From Variovorax boronicumulans (GTDB lineage Bacteria > Pseudomonadota > Gammaproteobacteria > Burkholderiales > Burkholderiaceae_C), in assembly GCF_007677875.1 (NCBI RefSeq), contig NZ_VEDO01000018.1, positions 61,754 to 125,753 of the forward strand: a DNA stretch of 64,000 bases, written 5' to 3'. The notes under the pieces were generated by a model that did not search any database, was not told the origin of the DNA, and saw only the letters and a program-made list of their open reading frames with translations. Positions 16,845-27,471 of this stretch are shown piece after piece. The translations under genes were made by a program, and so were the position numbers. Position 1 is the first letter of the stretch; every line of letters begins with the position of its first letter.

Positions 16845-19800
16845 GGTTGCCCCGCGTGCGCGGGGATAGGCCCTGCGCCAGATATTCCTCGCGCGTGATC
16901 TGGCGGGTTGCCCCGCGTGCGCGGGGATAGGCCCGAGCCGCGCACCAGCAAGCGAACCGGCAAGGAGGTTGCCCCGCGTGCGCGGGGATAGGCCCTGCAC
17001 CCCGCGCTCGACGCCGAACGCCGTCATGGTTGCCCCGCGTGCGCGGGGATAGGCCCTCCACGCTCCCAACCACATCGCGGCTTACTCCGGTTGCCCCACG
17101 TGCGCGGGGATAGGCCCGGCCCCGCCCGTGGCGATGGCGTCATCCCCGGGGTTGCCCCGCGTGCGCGGGGATAGGCCCTTGCTGGCCCGCCAGCTGGACG
17201 GCAAGAGCTAGGTTGCCCCGCGTGCGCGGGGATAGGCCGTGGACTGGGAAAGACGGCAGTACCGTGGACGCGGTTGCCCCGCGTGCGCGGGGATAGGCCC
17301 CTGACTTTTCAAGCCCCCTGCCGACCCGGATAGGTTGCCCCGCGTGCGCGGGGATGGGCCCCCGGCCCAGGGTGGCCAGCAGCGCGGCCTGCCGGTTGCC
17401 CCGCGTGCGCGGGGATAGGCCCTGGGAGGCCCGGGGCAAGCAGAGCGAAGCCGAGGTTGCCCCGCGTGCGCGGGGATAGGCCCGCCACGCCGCAGGACGC
17501 GGCCGTGGCCTTCGCGGTTGCCCCGCGTGCGCGGGGATAGGCCCTGCAGGGCAACACCGACGAGATCCGCAAGCGGGGTTGCCCCGCGTGCGCGGGGATA
17601 GGCCCTTCGTCGCTGGCTGGATCGGCGGTGCGCGGACGGTTGCCCCGCGTGCGCGGGGATAGGCCCGAAGTGACGCATGATTCAAGCTCCCACGGTTTGG
17701 TTGCCCCGCGTGCGCGGGGATAGGCCCTCGACGGGCCTTACCCGTGCCGACGGAGTGACGGTTGCCCCGCGTGCGCGGGGATAGGCCCGAATACAAACCG
17801 GTCCGCTGCACCAGTTCAAAGGTTGCCCCGCGTGCGCGGGGATAGGCCCTCCAGATCAGCAGGAGTCAGCCAGCCCTGCATGGTTGCCCCGCGTGCGCGG
17901 GGATAGGCCCGGCGGCGCGCCGATTGACGACTACCGCCTCTCGGTTGCCCCGCGTGCGCGGGGATAGGCCCGAGGATGCTGGCGGTCGCAGCTTCTATCT
18001 CGGGGTTGCCCCGCGTGCGCGGGGATAGGCCCTCAACGCGGCCACCCGCAGACGCCGTGAGGCGGGTTGCCCCGCGTGCGCGGGGATAGGCCCGTACAGC
18101 ATGCTGCGCAATCGGTTCGACGATGGGTTGCCCCGCGTGCGCGGGGATAGGCCCGCCACGGTGGACCCGCAGCTGGCCGAGCGCTTGGTTGCCCCGCGTG
18201 CGCGGGGATAGGCCCACCACACTGCCCAGGTCAGTGGCATCCACAGTGGTTGCCCCGCGTGCGCGGGGATAGGCCCAGCACCGAGCCCAACGCGAATTGC
18301 ATTTCGAAGGTTGCCCCGCGTGCGCGGGGATAGGCCCTGCGCCTCATCACCAGCGACGGGCTGAAGACCGGTTGCCCCGCGTGCGCGGGGATAGGCCCCA
18401 GGTGCAGCAGCTGACCGACGAGGGCGCGATGGTTGCCCCGCGTGCGCGGGGATAGGCCCTGCTCCAGGTTAAGAGGCAAGTTCGTGATGACGGTTGCCAC
18501 GCGTGCGCGGGGATAGGCCGCCAAAGGAGGATGTCTCGTTCAGTGATTCCCCGGTTGCCCCGCGTGCGCGGGGATAGGCCCCTGAGAACCGCAACTACAA
18601 GGCCGAGTACGCCGGTTGCCCCGCGTGCGCGGGGATAGGCCCATGCGGCCCTGAGGAGTGAGCGTATCGACGGAGGTTGCCCCGCGTGCGCGGGGATAGG
18701 CCCTCTTCGTATGGATAGTCTGCGGGCAGTTCCTGGGTTGCCCCGCGTGCGCGGGGATAGGCCCCTCCGCGAAATGAAGGGCACGTCCAAGACGACGGTT
18801 GCCCCGCGTGCGCGGGGATAGGCCGCACTGGCGAATGGCTCCCATCCGAGTGGGGTCGGTTGCCCCGCGTGCGCGGGGATGGGCCCTCCAGGCCGACGCG
18901 CAGAAGTTCCAGGCCGAAGGTTGCCCCGCGTGCGCGGGGATAGGCCCGTCTACGCATCCGAGAAGCTGCGGGAGAAGGTGGTTGCCCCGCGTGCGCGGGG
19001 ATAGGCCCGAATAGCGGCGGATGTCGGCATCGGACATGCCGGTTGCCCCGCGTGCGCGGGGATAGGCTCCGTTGAGGTTGACGTTTGCAAATGGCAGCCG
19101 AGGTTGCCCCGCGTGCGCGGGGATAGGCCCCGAGCACCCCCGACGCAGCTGCGCCGGCCCCAGGTTGCCCCGCGTGCGCGGGGATAGGCCCTGCGCAGCA
19201 GCATCGGCGCCAGGCGTTGACGCGGTTGCCCCGCGTGCGCGGGGATAGGCCCAAGATCAAGAGCGCACACCCAGACTGCAAGGTGGTTGCCCCGCGTGCG
19301 CGGGGATAGGCCCGGTTGCTTGGGCCTCTAGGTCCGCAAGCGCCAGGTTGCCCCGCGTGCGCGGGGATAGGCCCTGCTCGTCGTAGAAGGCGAGCTGGTC
19401 TGGGGCGGTTGCCCCGCGTGCGCGGGGATAGGCCCCCGCGTTTGGCGCATTCTTCGCGGGCGATGCGGGTTGCCCCGCGTGCGCGGGGATAGGCCCTTCG
19501 ACGGTCATCCCGGCCTCCGTAGGTCGGCGGTTGCCCCGCGTGCGCGGGGATAGGCCCGTGTCCGCACGGGTGTCGAAGTTCTCCATGTCGGTTGCCCCGC
19601 GTGCGCGGGGATAGGCCCAGGCGTACATCGGGGGCACCCAGGCCCTGAAGAGTTGCCCCGCGTGCGCGGGGATAGGCCCCTTGAAGACGGTTCGCCCGAG
19701 TGGGTCGCCTCGGTTGCCCCGCGTGCGCGGGGATAGGCCCATGCGGACGGTTTTCACCGTGTGACCATTGCGGGTTGCCCCGCGTGCGCGGGGATAGGCC

Positions 19801-20529
19801 CCCATGTCGGCCGGACGTGATCGGGTCGGCCACGGTTGCCCCGCGTGCGCGGGGATACGCCCGGCAGCAGGGGGTTCGCGATCTTCGGCCTAGGGGTTGC
19901 CCCGCGTGCGCGGGGATAGGCCCCAGACAATCAGCCAGCCCGAGCTCAATCTGCTGGTTGCCCCGCGTGCGCGGGGATAGGCCCTGTCGGCCAAGCCTAT
20001 TCCTTCGTGCCCACGAGGTTGCCCCGCGTGCGCGGGGATAGGCCCCAGGTGCCGTTGCCGCACTCGTGGAACATGCGGGTTGCCCCGCGTGCGCGGGGAT
20101 AGGCCCATGGCGGGGTGCTTCCGCAACTGCTACAGCGAGGTTGCCCCGCGTGCGCGGGGATAGGCCCGAAACCATCGGACGCATCGCCCGGGAAGAATGG
20201 GTTGCCCCGCGTGCGCGGGGATAGGCCTCCTTCGCCCAAAACAACCAGGCAACCTATTGAGGTTGCCCCGCGTGCGCGGGGATAGGCCCCTTCGTCGTAA
20301 CAGTCGTGGTCTCCTTAGGCGGGTTGCCCGCGTGCGCGGGGATAGGCCCTCCAACCAGTCCATGCCCCGCACGAAGATCACGGTTGCCCCGCGTGCGCGG
20401 GGATAGGCCTCCCGTACCCGGAAAAGTGCGAAATCATCCTTGAGCTTGCCGCGCGTGCGCGGGGATAGGCCCACGCGCGGCCGTGCTGCGGCCCTTCTCG
20501 AAAAGGTTGCCCCGCGTGCGCGGGGATAG

Positions 20530-21723
<1,194 letters not shown>

Positions 21724-21730
21724 GGCGCCG

Positions 21731-21754
21731 GCGCGGGCTCACAGCAGCCCGCGC
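21731..21754. terminator. hairpin between convergent kdsA and tetR
   Basis: GCGCGGGCT (21731-21739) pairs with AGCCCGCGC (21746-21754) across a 6-nt loop, a perfect 9-bp stem. It sits between two convergent genes and overlaps the last codons of tetR. No T-run follows, so its terminator role is inferred. Confidence 0.4.
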
Positions 21755-22287
21755 AGTGCGGCCAGGGCGCCGTCCACATCGCCCATCTGCGCCCGCACGA
21801 TGGCGCCATCCACCGCCACGCCGACCGCCTGCGCCCGCGCCGTGCGCTGCGGCCCGGGCGGCAGCAGTTCGCTGATCACCTGCTCCATCTCCTGCTTGTG
21901 GCGCCGCGCCGTGTCGGCCGCGCCCTGCAGGCTCGCGCCTACCTCCACCACGCTGTTGATGAAGGCGCAGCCGCGGAAGGCCGGGTCGCGGAACCATTCC
22001 TCCAACGCGTCGAACAGCGGCTGCAGGCCCTGGCCTTCGCCCGCGCCGCGCCGGCCCAGCGCGTCGACGAACCAGGCCATCCAGCGTTCGTGGCGGTGCT
22101 CCAGGAAAGCACGCACCAGGTCGTCCTTGGACGCGAAGTGGCGGTAGAAGGTCAGCTTGGCCACGCCGCTCTCGGCGATCAACCGGTCCACGCCCGTGGC
22201 GCGGATGCCGTCGCGGTAGAACAGGTCGTGCGCGGTGGCCAGGATGCGCTCGCGCGCCGGGGGGGTGGTCGTCTCCATGCCAGGCAT
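21739..22287 (-). CDS. TetR family transcriptional regulator
   Basis: A 182-residue TetR protein. The N-terminal helix-turn-helix is clear ([20 protein letters not shown], then [18 protein letters not shown]). The C-terminal ligand domain contains [11 protein letters not shown]. Start codons at 22287 and 22278 are both possible. It is divergent from an NTF2-like gene across 66 bp that hold two palindromes sharing the same half-site, so autoregulation and control of 22354 are likely. Confidence 0.92.
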   Translation of the reverse strand: MPGMETTTPPARERILATAHDLFYRDGIRATGVDRLIAESGVAKLTFYRHFASKDDLVRAFLEHRHERWMAWFVDALGRRGAGEGQGLQPLFDALEEWFRDPAFRGCAFINSVVEVGASLQGAADTARRHKQEMEQVISELLPPGPQRTARAQAVGVAVDGAIVRAQMGDVDGALAALRGLL

Positions 22288-22289
22288 TG

Positions 22290-22339
22290 TAGACAGGTCT
22301 GTCTATCTGCGTTAGCATGGGGTAGACGAACCTGTCTAC
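22290..22339. promoter_or_regulatory. paired TetR operators
   Basis: TAGACAGGTCTGTCTA at 22290-22305 is an almost perfect palindrome. GTAGAC and GTCTAC flank 6 bases at 22322-22339 and repeat the same half-site. Both lie between the divergent TetR and NTF2-like genes, so they are the probable operators and the second could overlap the +1 region of 22354. Confidence 0.7.
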
Positions 22340-22353
22340 TTCAAGGAGAGCCC

Positions 22354-22830
22354 ATGACCGCTGCCGAACAACGCCCGCCGTTGCCACCTTTCACCGCCGA
22401 ATCCGCTGCGCAGAAGGTGCGCCTGGCCGAGGATGGCTGGAACTCGCGCGACCCCGACCGTGTGGTGCTGGCCTACACGCCCGACACCGTGTGGCGCAAC
22501 CGCGCCGAATTCCCGGTCGGCCGCGACCAGGCCCGCGCCCTGCTGCAGCGCAAGTGGGCGCGCGAGCTGGACTACCGGCTCATCAAGGAGTTGTGGGCCT
22601 TCGCCGGCAACCGCATCGCCGTGCGTTTCGCCTACGAATGGCACGACGACAGCGGCCACTGGTTCCGCAGCTATGGCAACGAGAATTGGGAGTTCGACGC
22701 CGATGGCCTGATGGCACGGCGCTTCGCCAGCATCAACGACATGCCGATCCTGGCGTCCGAGCGCAAATTCCACTGGCCGCTGGGCCGGCGGCCGGACGAC
22801 CATCCAGGCCTGTCCGAACTCGGCCTCTGA
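22354..22830 (+). CDS. NTF2-like protein, DUF1348 type
   Basis: A 158-residue cytoplasmic protein of the SnoaL/NTF2-like cone fold, close to DUF1348: [54 protein letters not shown] and the [13 protein letters not shown] segment. The molecular function of this family is not established. TCAAGGAGAG lies 5 bases before the ATG at 22354. The divergent TetR and its operators suggest an inducible role. Confidence 0.85.
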   Translation: MTAAEQRPPLPPFTAESAAQKVRLAEDGWNSRDPDRVVLAYTPDTVWRNRAEFPVGRDQARALLQRKWARELDYRLIKELWAFAGNRIAVRFAYEWHDDSGHWFRSYGNENWEFDADGLMARRFASINDMPILASERKFHWPLGRRPDDHPGLSELGL

Positions 22831-22915
22831 CCGGCTTCGGGTCGCTCCGCCTTCCTACAGTGCCGGGCGTGCACCGCGCCCACCATCGGCTGGCACCTTT
22901 CGAGAAGGAACAACA

Positions 22916-23149
22916 ATGGACCTGCCGACCCACACCATGCACGACCTCTTCGCCCAACTGGGCCTGCCCAGCGACGAGGCCGCGGTGCAGGAATTCATCG
23001 CCCGCCACCGCCCCGTGCCAGAGACGATCGCCTTGCCCGACGCGCCGTTCTGGACGCCAGCGCAGGCCCAGTTCCTGCGCGAGCAGTGGCAGCGCGACGC
23101 CGACTGGGCCGAGGTGGTCGACCAGCTGAACCTCGCACTGCGCCCCTGA
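22916..23149 (+). CDS. DUF2789 family protein
   Basis: A 77-residue acidic protein with MHDLFAQLGLPSDEAAVQEF, APFWTPAQAQFLREQW and DWAEVVDQL, the complete pattern of DUF2789, a family of unknown function common in proteobacteria. GAGAAGGAAC precedes the ATG. It stands alone between the NTF2-like gene and the histidine kinase. Confidence 0.85.
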   Translation: MDLPTHTMHDLFAQLGLPSDEAAVQEFIARHRPVPETIALPDAPFWTPAQAQFLREQWQRDADWAEVVDQLNLALRP

Positions 23150-23194
23150 GCACGGCCGCGACCGCTGGCACAGCGGTTGCATGCCCCAGGGTCC

Positions 23195-24397
23195 ATGCAC
23201 GCAGATGCCCTGGACCTGGCCACGACGGCCGACACCGCCGTCCACCCGCTGTGGCAACAGCAGCTGGGCCTGCTGCTGCAGTCCACCGGCGACGGAATCT
23301 TCGGCATCGACCTGGATGGCCGCTGCATGTTCATCAACCGGGCCGGAGCGCGCATGATGGGCCATGCGCCGGCGGCCCTGCTGGGCCGCAACATGCACGA
23401 GGTCACGCACCATTCGCATGCCGACGGCGCCCACTACGCCGATGAGGACTGCCCGATCTTCAATGCCTTCCGCCGCGGCCTGCCCTGTCGGATCGACAGC
23501 GAGGTGTTCTGGCGCGCCGACGGCACGGCGTTTCCGGTCGAATACTCCAGCTACCCCATCGTCGACGGCGGCGAGGTGCGCGGCGCCGTCGTCACCTTCG
23601 TCGACATCACCGAGCGCCGCCGCGCCGCCGATGCGCTGCGCCACGCGCGCGACGAACTGGAGCAGCGCGTGGCCGAGCGCACGCACGCGCTGTCGCTCGC
23701 GCTGCAGCGCCAGCGCGAACTCTCCGCCCACCTGGACACCGTGCGCGAGGAGGAGCGCACACGCATCGCGCGCGAGGTGCACGACGAGCTCGGCAGCCTG
23801 CTCGTGGCGCTCAAGATGGATGTGAGCTGGCTGGACAAGCGCCTTGCAGAGCAGCAGGCGCGCAGCGCGCACGAGGCCGAGGCCATGCGCACGCGCATGC
23901 GCAGCAAGTGCAGCAACATGAGCCGGCTGATCGAATCGGCCGTGGACAACGTGGGCCGCATCATCACCGACCTGCGGCCTAGCATCCTGGACCACCAGGG
24001 CCTGTGGGCCGCGCTGGAATGGCAGGCGCAGGAGTTCGTGGCCGCAGCCGAGCTGCGGCTGCACTGGCGCATGCAGGTGGCCGGCGCGCCAGAGCCCGGC
24101 GGCGCGCAGGCCATGGCCGTGTTCCGCATCTTCCAGGAGATGCTGTCCAACGTGGGCCGCCACGCCCACGCGCGCACGCTGTCGGTGGATGTGGCCGCCG
24201 ACGGGCGGCAGCTGCGCATGGCCGTGCACGACGATGGCGTGGGCGCGCGCACCGCGGCCTTCGAGGCGAGCACGGCCTACGGCGTGATGGGCATGCGTGA
24301 GCGGGCGCTGCACTTCGGCGGACGCATCGAGATCGCCAGCGCCCCGGGGGCGGGCGCCACGTTCACGCTGCAGATGCCGCTGGGGCCCGCGGTATGA
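23195..24397 (+). CDS. PAS-domain sensor histidine kinase (NarX-type transmitter)
   Basis: A 400-residue kinase with no transmembrane segment, so probably cytoplasmic. A PAS domain occupies about residues 20-145 and contains THHSHADGAHY with DEDCPIF close by, a His/Cys-rich pattern. A coiled linker (HARDELEQRVAERTHALSLA) leads to a HisKA_3 domain with the phospho-accepting His in RIAREVHDELGS, then a HATPase domain (MRERALHFGGRIEIASAPGA). It autophosphorylates and passes phosphate to the response regulator, which overlaps it by 4 bp. The cyanate operon lies directly downstream, so nitrogen or cyanate sensing is a reasonable guess. An in-frame TTG at 23177 is a less likely start. Confidence 0.9.
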   Translation: MHADALDLATTADTAVHPLWQQQLGLLLQSTGDGIFGIDLDGRCMFINRAGARMMGHAPAALLGRNMHEVTHHSHADGAHYADEDCPIFNAFRRGLPCRIDSEVFWRADGTAFPVEYSSYPIVDGGEVRGAVVTFVDITERRRAADALRHARDELEQRVAERTHALSLALQRQRELSAHLDTVREEERTRIAREVHDELGSLLVALKMDVSWLDKRLAEQQARSAHEAEAMRTRMRSKCSNMSRLIESAVDNVGRIITDLRPSILDHQGLWAALEWQAQEFVAAAELRLHWRMQVAGAPEPGGAQAMAVFRIFQEMLSNVGRHAHARTLSVDVAADGRQLRMAVHDDGVGARTAAFEASTAYGVMGMRERALHFGGRIEIASAPGAGATFTLQMPLGPAV

Positions 24398-25032
24398 CGG
24401 CCCCCATCCGGGTGCTGCTGGCCGACGACCACCGCATCGTGCGCGAGGGCCTGAAGCAGGTGCTGGCCGATGCGCCCGAGGTCCAGGTCGTTGCCGAAGC
24501 CGCCAGCGGCGCCGAGGTGCTGCAGGCCGTGCGCGCCGCCGGCGCGGGGCTGGACCTCGTGCTGCTGGACATCGCCATGCCCCAGGGCGACGGCCTGGAC
24601 GTGCTGGAGTTGCTGCGCCGCGAATTCCCCGCGCTGCCGGTGCTGATGCTCAGCACCTACCCCGAGCGCCAGTACGCCGTGCGCTGCATCCGCCTGGGCG
24701 CGGCCGGCTACCTGCACAAGGGGGCCGATCCGGACGACATGCTGGCGGCCGTGCGCAAGGCCGCTGCTGGGGGCATGTGGGTCAGCGGCGCCACAGCCGA
24801 GGCGTTGGCCGCAGCCATGGGCCGGCGTGGTGCACGGCCGGGCGCGGACGCGCTCTCGCACCGCGAGCACCAGGTGCTGCGCCTGCTCACATCGGGGCAC
24901 AGCGTGGGCGAAATTGGTGCACAGCTGGGCCTGGCGGCCAACACGGTCAGCACCTACCGCGCGCGCATCCTCGAGAAGACCGGCACCAAGAACGACGTCG
25001 AACTCACGCTGTACATGCTGGACCGGGGCTGA
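24394..25032 (+). CDS. NarL/FixJ family response regulator
   Basis: A 212-residue regulator. The receiver domain has the acidic pair in LLADDHRIVREGL, the phosphorylated Asp in LVLLDIAMPQGD and the KG(A)D end of the domain. The C-terminal LuxR-type helix-turn-helix is LSHREHQVLRLLTSGHSVGE followed by LGLAANTVSTYRARI. It is cotranscribed with the kinase (ATGA overlap). An 8-2-8 inverted repeat 11 bp after its stop fits the two-fold sites bound by NarL-type dimers. Confidence 0.93.
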   Translation: MTAPIRVLLADDHRIVREGLKQVLADAPEVQVVAEAASGAEVLQAVRAAGAGLDLVLLDIAMPQGDGLDVLELLRREFPALPVLMLSTYPERQYAVRCIRLGAAGYLHKGADPDDMLAAVRKAAAGGMWVSGATAEALAAAMGRRGARPGADALSHREHQVLRLLTSGHSVGEIGAQLGLAANTVSTYRARILEKTGTKNDVELTLYMLDRG

Positions 25033-25042
25033 GGGCCCTCGT

Positions 25043-25060
25043 TGTAGGGCTGGCCCTACA
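25043..25060. promoter_or_regulatory. 8-2-8 inverted repeat, candidate response-regulator site
   Basis: TGTAGGGCTGGCCCTACA is a perfect inverted repeat of 8-bp arms around TG. It lies between the response regulator and the cynA-like gene, 56 bp upstream of the sigma-54 -24 element. NarL-type proteins bind 7-2-7 inverted repeats, so this is the best candidate site for the adjacent regulator. Confidence 0.5.
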
Positions 25061-25115
25061 CGCCGTGGTGGTGGCGCCCACGATCTTGCAGGGCCGGCCG
25101 CAGCGACACGCCGGC

Positions 25116-25131
25116 TGGCAAAGAGCTTGCA
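25116..25131 (+). promoter_or_regulatory. sigma-54 (RpoN) type promoter of the cyanate operon
   Basis: TGGCAAAGAGCTTGCA matches the -24/-12 consensus TGGCAC-N5-TTGCA at all but one base. The GG (25117-25118) and GC (25129-25130) elements have the required 10-nt spacing. Transcription would start near 25142, 23 bp before the cynA-like ATG. RpoN promoters are typical of nitrogen-scavenging genes. Confidence 0.7.
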
Positions 25132-25164
25132 CCGCCGCAGGCATCTTTGTCCTGGAGGTGTGCC

Positions 25165-26577
25165 ATGTCCGACTTCGCCGACCCCTACGACGCCGACCGC
25201 CCGCTGCGCCTCGGTTGCAGCTGCGGGCGCGACCACAGCGCTGCCGAGCATGCGTCTGAGGCCACCGTGGAGGCCACGGCCGCCGGCGCTGCGCGCGAGC
25301 TGCGCGAACGTGCGCGCCGGCCCGACGTGCAGGCCCGCTCCGATGCCTTCGTCGAGGCCGCGCTGGTCAAGGCACTGTTCCCGCACGACGAAGTGCGCCG
25401 GCGCTTCCTGCGTGCCGTGGGCAAGGGCACGGCCATGGCCGCCATCGGCAGCGTGCTGCCCATCGCCAGCCTGCAGGCCATGGCCCAGGAGAAGGGCGCG
25501 CTGGAGAAGAAGGACCTCAAGATCGGCTTCATCCCGATCACCTGCGCCACGCCGCTGATCATGGCCCACCCGCTGGGCTTCTACCAGAAGCAGGGGCTCA
25601 ACGTGGAGGTGGTCAAGACGGCGGGCTGGGCGCTGATCCGCGACAAGATGCTCAACAGGGAGTACGACGCCACGCACTTCCTCTCGCCCATGCCGCTGGC
25701 CATCTCGCTGGGCGTGGGCAGCAACGCCACGCCCATGAACGTGGCCACCATCCAGAACACCAACGGCCAGGCCATCACGCTGGCCAACAAGCACAAGGAC
25801 AAGCGCGATCCCAAGCTCTGGAAGGGCTTCCGATTCGCCGTGCCCTTCGAGTTCAGCATGCACAACTTCCTGCTGCGCTACTACGTGGCCGAGCATGGGC
25901 TGAACCCGGACACCGACATCCAGATCCGCGTGGTGCCCCCGCCCGAGATGGTGGCCAACCTGCGCGCCGGCAACATCGACGGCTACCTGGGTCCGGACCC
26001 GTTCAACCAGCGCGCGGTGTTCGAGGAGATCGGCTTCCTGCATCTGCTGACGCGGGACCTGTGGGACGGCCACCCCTGCTGCGCGTTCGGCACCAGCACG
26101 GCCTTCATCCAGCAGAACCCCAACACCTTCGCCGCGCTGTACCGCGCCGTGCTCACCGCCTCGGCGATGGCGCGCGAGGCCAAGAACCGCGAGCTCATCG
26201 CCAAGGTCATCGCGCCGGCCCAGTACCTGAACCAGCCCGAAACCGTGCTGTCCCAGGTGCTGACCGGCCGCTTCGCCGACGGCCTCGGCAAGGTCCAGAC
26301 CGTGCCCAACCGCGCCGACTTCGACCCCATCCCCTGGCAGAGCATGGCCGTGTGGATGCTCACGCAGATGCAGCGTTGGGGCTACATCAAGGGCGACGTC
26401 GACTACAAGCAGATCGCCGAGCGTGTGTTCCTGCTGACCGACGCGAAGAAGCAGATGGCGGCGCTGGACCAGAAGGCGCCAGAAGGCGCCTACCCCAAGT
26501 TCAAGATCATGGGCAAGGAGTTCGACGCGGACAAGGCAGCGGCCTATGCCAAGAGCTTCGCGATCGGCAAGGAATGA
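25165..26577 (+). CDS. cyanate/nitrate ABC transporter substrate-binding protein (NrtA/CmpA/CynA family)
   Basis: A 470-residue binding protein. An unusual N-terminal 75 residues with a CSCGRDHSAAEH cluster precede a twin-arginine-like motif RRRFLR (78-83) and a hydrophobic stretch ending ASLQAMA, so export through Tat is likely. The mature part follows the NrtA/CmpA pattern: LKIGFIPITCATPLIMAHPL, the HFLSPMPLAISLG ligand loop, and GYLGPDPFNQRAVFEEIG. The family binds nitrate, bicarbonate or cyanate. The downstream cyanase argues for cyanate. It overlaps the permease gene by 4 bp (ATGA). Confidence 0.88.
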   Translation: MSDFADPYDADRPLRLGCSCGRDHSAAEHASEATVEATAAGAARELRERARRPDVQARSDAFVEAALVKALFPHDEVRRRFLRAVGKGTAMAAIGSVLPIASLQAMAQEKGALEKKDLKIGFIPITCATPLIMAHPLGFYQKQGLNVEVVKTAGWALIRDKMLNREYDATHFLSPMPLAISLGVGSNATPMNVATIQNTNGQAITLANKHKDKRDPKLWKGFRFAVPFEFSMHNFLLRYYVAEHGLNPDTDIQIRVVPPPEMVANLRAGNIDGYLGPDPFNQRAVFEEIGFLHLLTRDLWDGHPCCAFGTSTAFIQQNPNTFAALYRAVLTASAMAREAKNRELIAKVIAPAQYLNQPETVLSQVLTGRFADGLGKVQTVPNRADFDPIPWQSMAVWMLTQMQRWGYIKGDVDYKQIAERVFLLTDAKKQMAALDQKAPEGAYPKFKIMGKEFDADKAAAYAKSFAIGKE

Positions 26578-27431
26578 ACAGCCTGACCCTGCGGGCGGCG
26601 CTGCTGTCCGTGCTGATCTTCCTGACCCTGCTGGGCGTCTGGCATGTGGGCACCACGGGCGGCGCCACCGCCGGCAGCACGGCCGGCATGACGGCCGAGG
26701 AGATCGAGTACGCCAAGCTGACCGGCAAGGACCCCGGCGCGGCGCGCAGCGGCGGCTTTCCCACGCTGGCGCAAATGGGCACCACGGTCTGGGGCCATCT
26801 GTCCAACCCGTTCTACGACAACGGGCCCAACGACAAGGGCATCGCCATCCAGCTCGGGCATTCGCTGGGCCGCGTGGCGCTGGGCTTCGGGCTGGCGTGC
26901 CTGGTGGCGATTCCGCTGGGCTTCGTGATCGGCATGTCGCCGCTCGTCTACCGCGCGCTCGACCCGTTCATCCAGGTCCTGAAGCCCATCAGCCCGCTGG
27001 CGTGGATGCCGCTGGCGCTCTACACCATCAAGGACTCGGCCATCAGCGGCATCTTCGTGATCTTCATCTGCTCGGTCTGGCCGATGCTGGTGAACACGGC
27101 CTTCGGCGTGGCCTCGGTCCGGCGCGACTGGCTCAACGTGGCCAGCACGCTGGAGGTGAGCCCGCTGCGCAAGGCCTTCCAGGTGATCCTGCCGGCCGCC
27201 GCACCCACCATCCTCACGGGCATGCGCATCAGCATGGGCATCGCATGGCTCGTGATCGTGGCAGCCGAGATGCTGGTGGGCGGCACCGGCATCGGCTACT
27301 TCGTCTGGAACGAGTGGAACAACCTGTCGCTGACCAACGTGATCTTCGCCATCTTGCTGATCGGCGTGGTCGGCATGCTGCTGGACCTTGCCTTCGGCCG
27401 GCTGCAGAAGGCGGTGACCTATGTGGAGTGA
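26574..27431 (+). CDS. ABC transporter permease (NrtB/CynB family)
   Basis: A 285-residue inner-membrane protein. One transmembrane helix at the N-terminus (LLSVLIFLTLLGVWHVG) is followed by a periplasmic stretch and about five helices. The ABC coupling motif is present around EVSPLRKAFQVILPAAAPTI. It forms the membrane channel for the binding protein at 25165 and the ATPase at 27472. An AlaGly-Thr-rich segment GGATAGSTAGMTAEE near residue 30 is typical of this subfamily. Confidence 0.9.
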   Translation: MNSLTLRAALLSVLIFLTLLGVWHVGTTGGATAGSTAGMTAEEIEYAKLTGKDPGAARSGGFPTLAQMGTTVWGHLSNPFYDNGPNDKGIAIQLGHSLGRVALGFGLACLVAIPLGFVIGMSPLVYRALDPFIQVLKPISPLAWMPLALYTIKDSAISGIFVIFICSVWPMLVNTAFGVASVRRDWLNVASTLEVSPLRKAFQVILPAAAPTILTGMRISMGIAWLVIVAAEMLVGGTGIGYFVWNEWNNLSLTNVIFAILLIGVVGMLLDLAFGRLQKAVTYVE

Positions 27432-27471
27432 GCTGGGTGTGCGCACCACACTGCAAGGAGAGGCACCGGCC

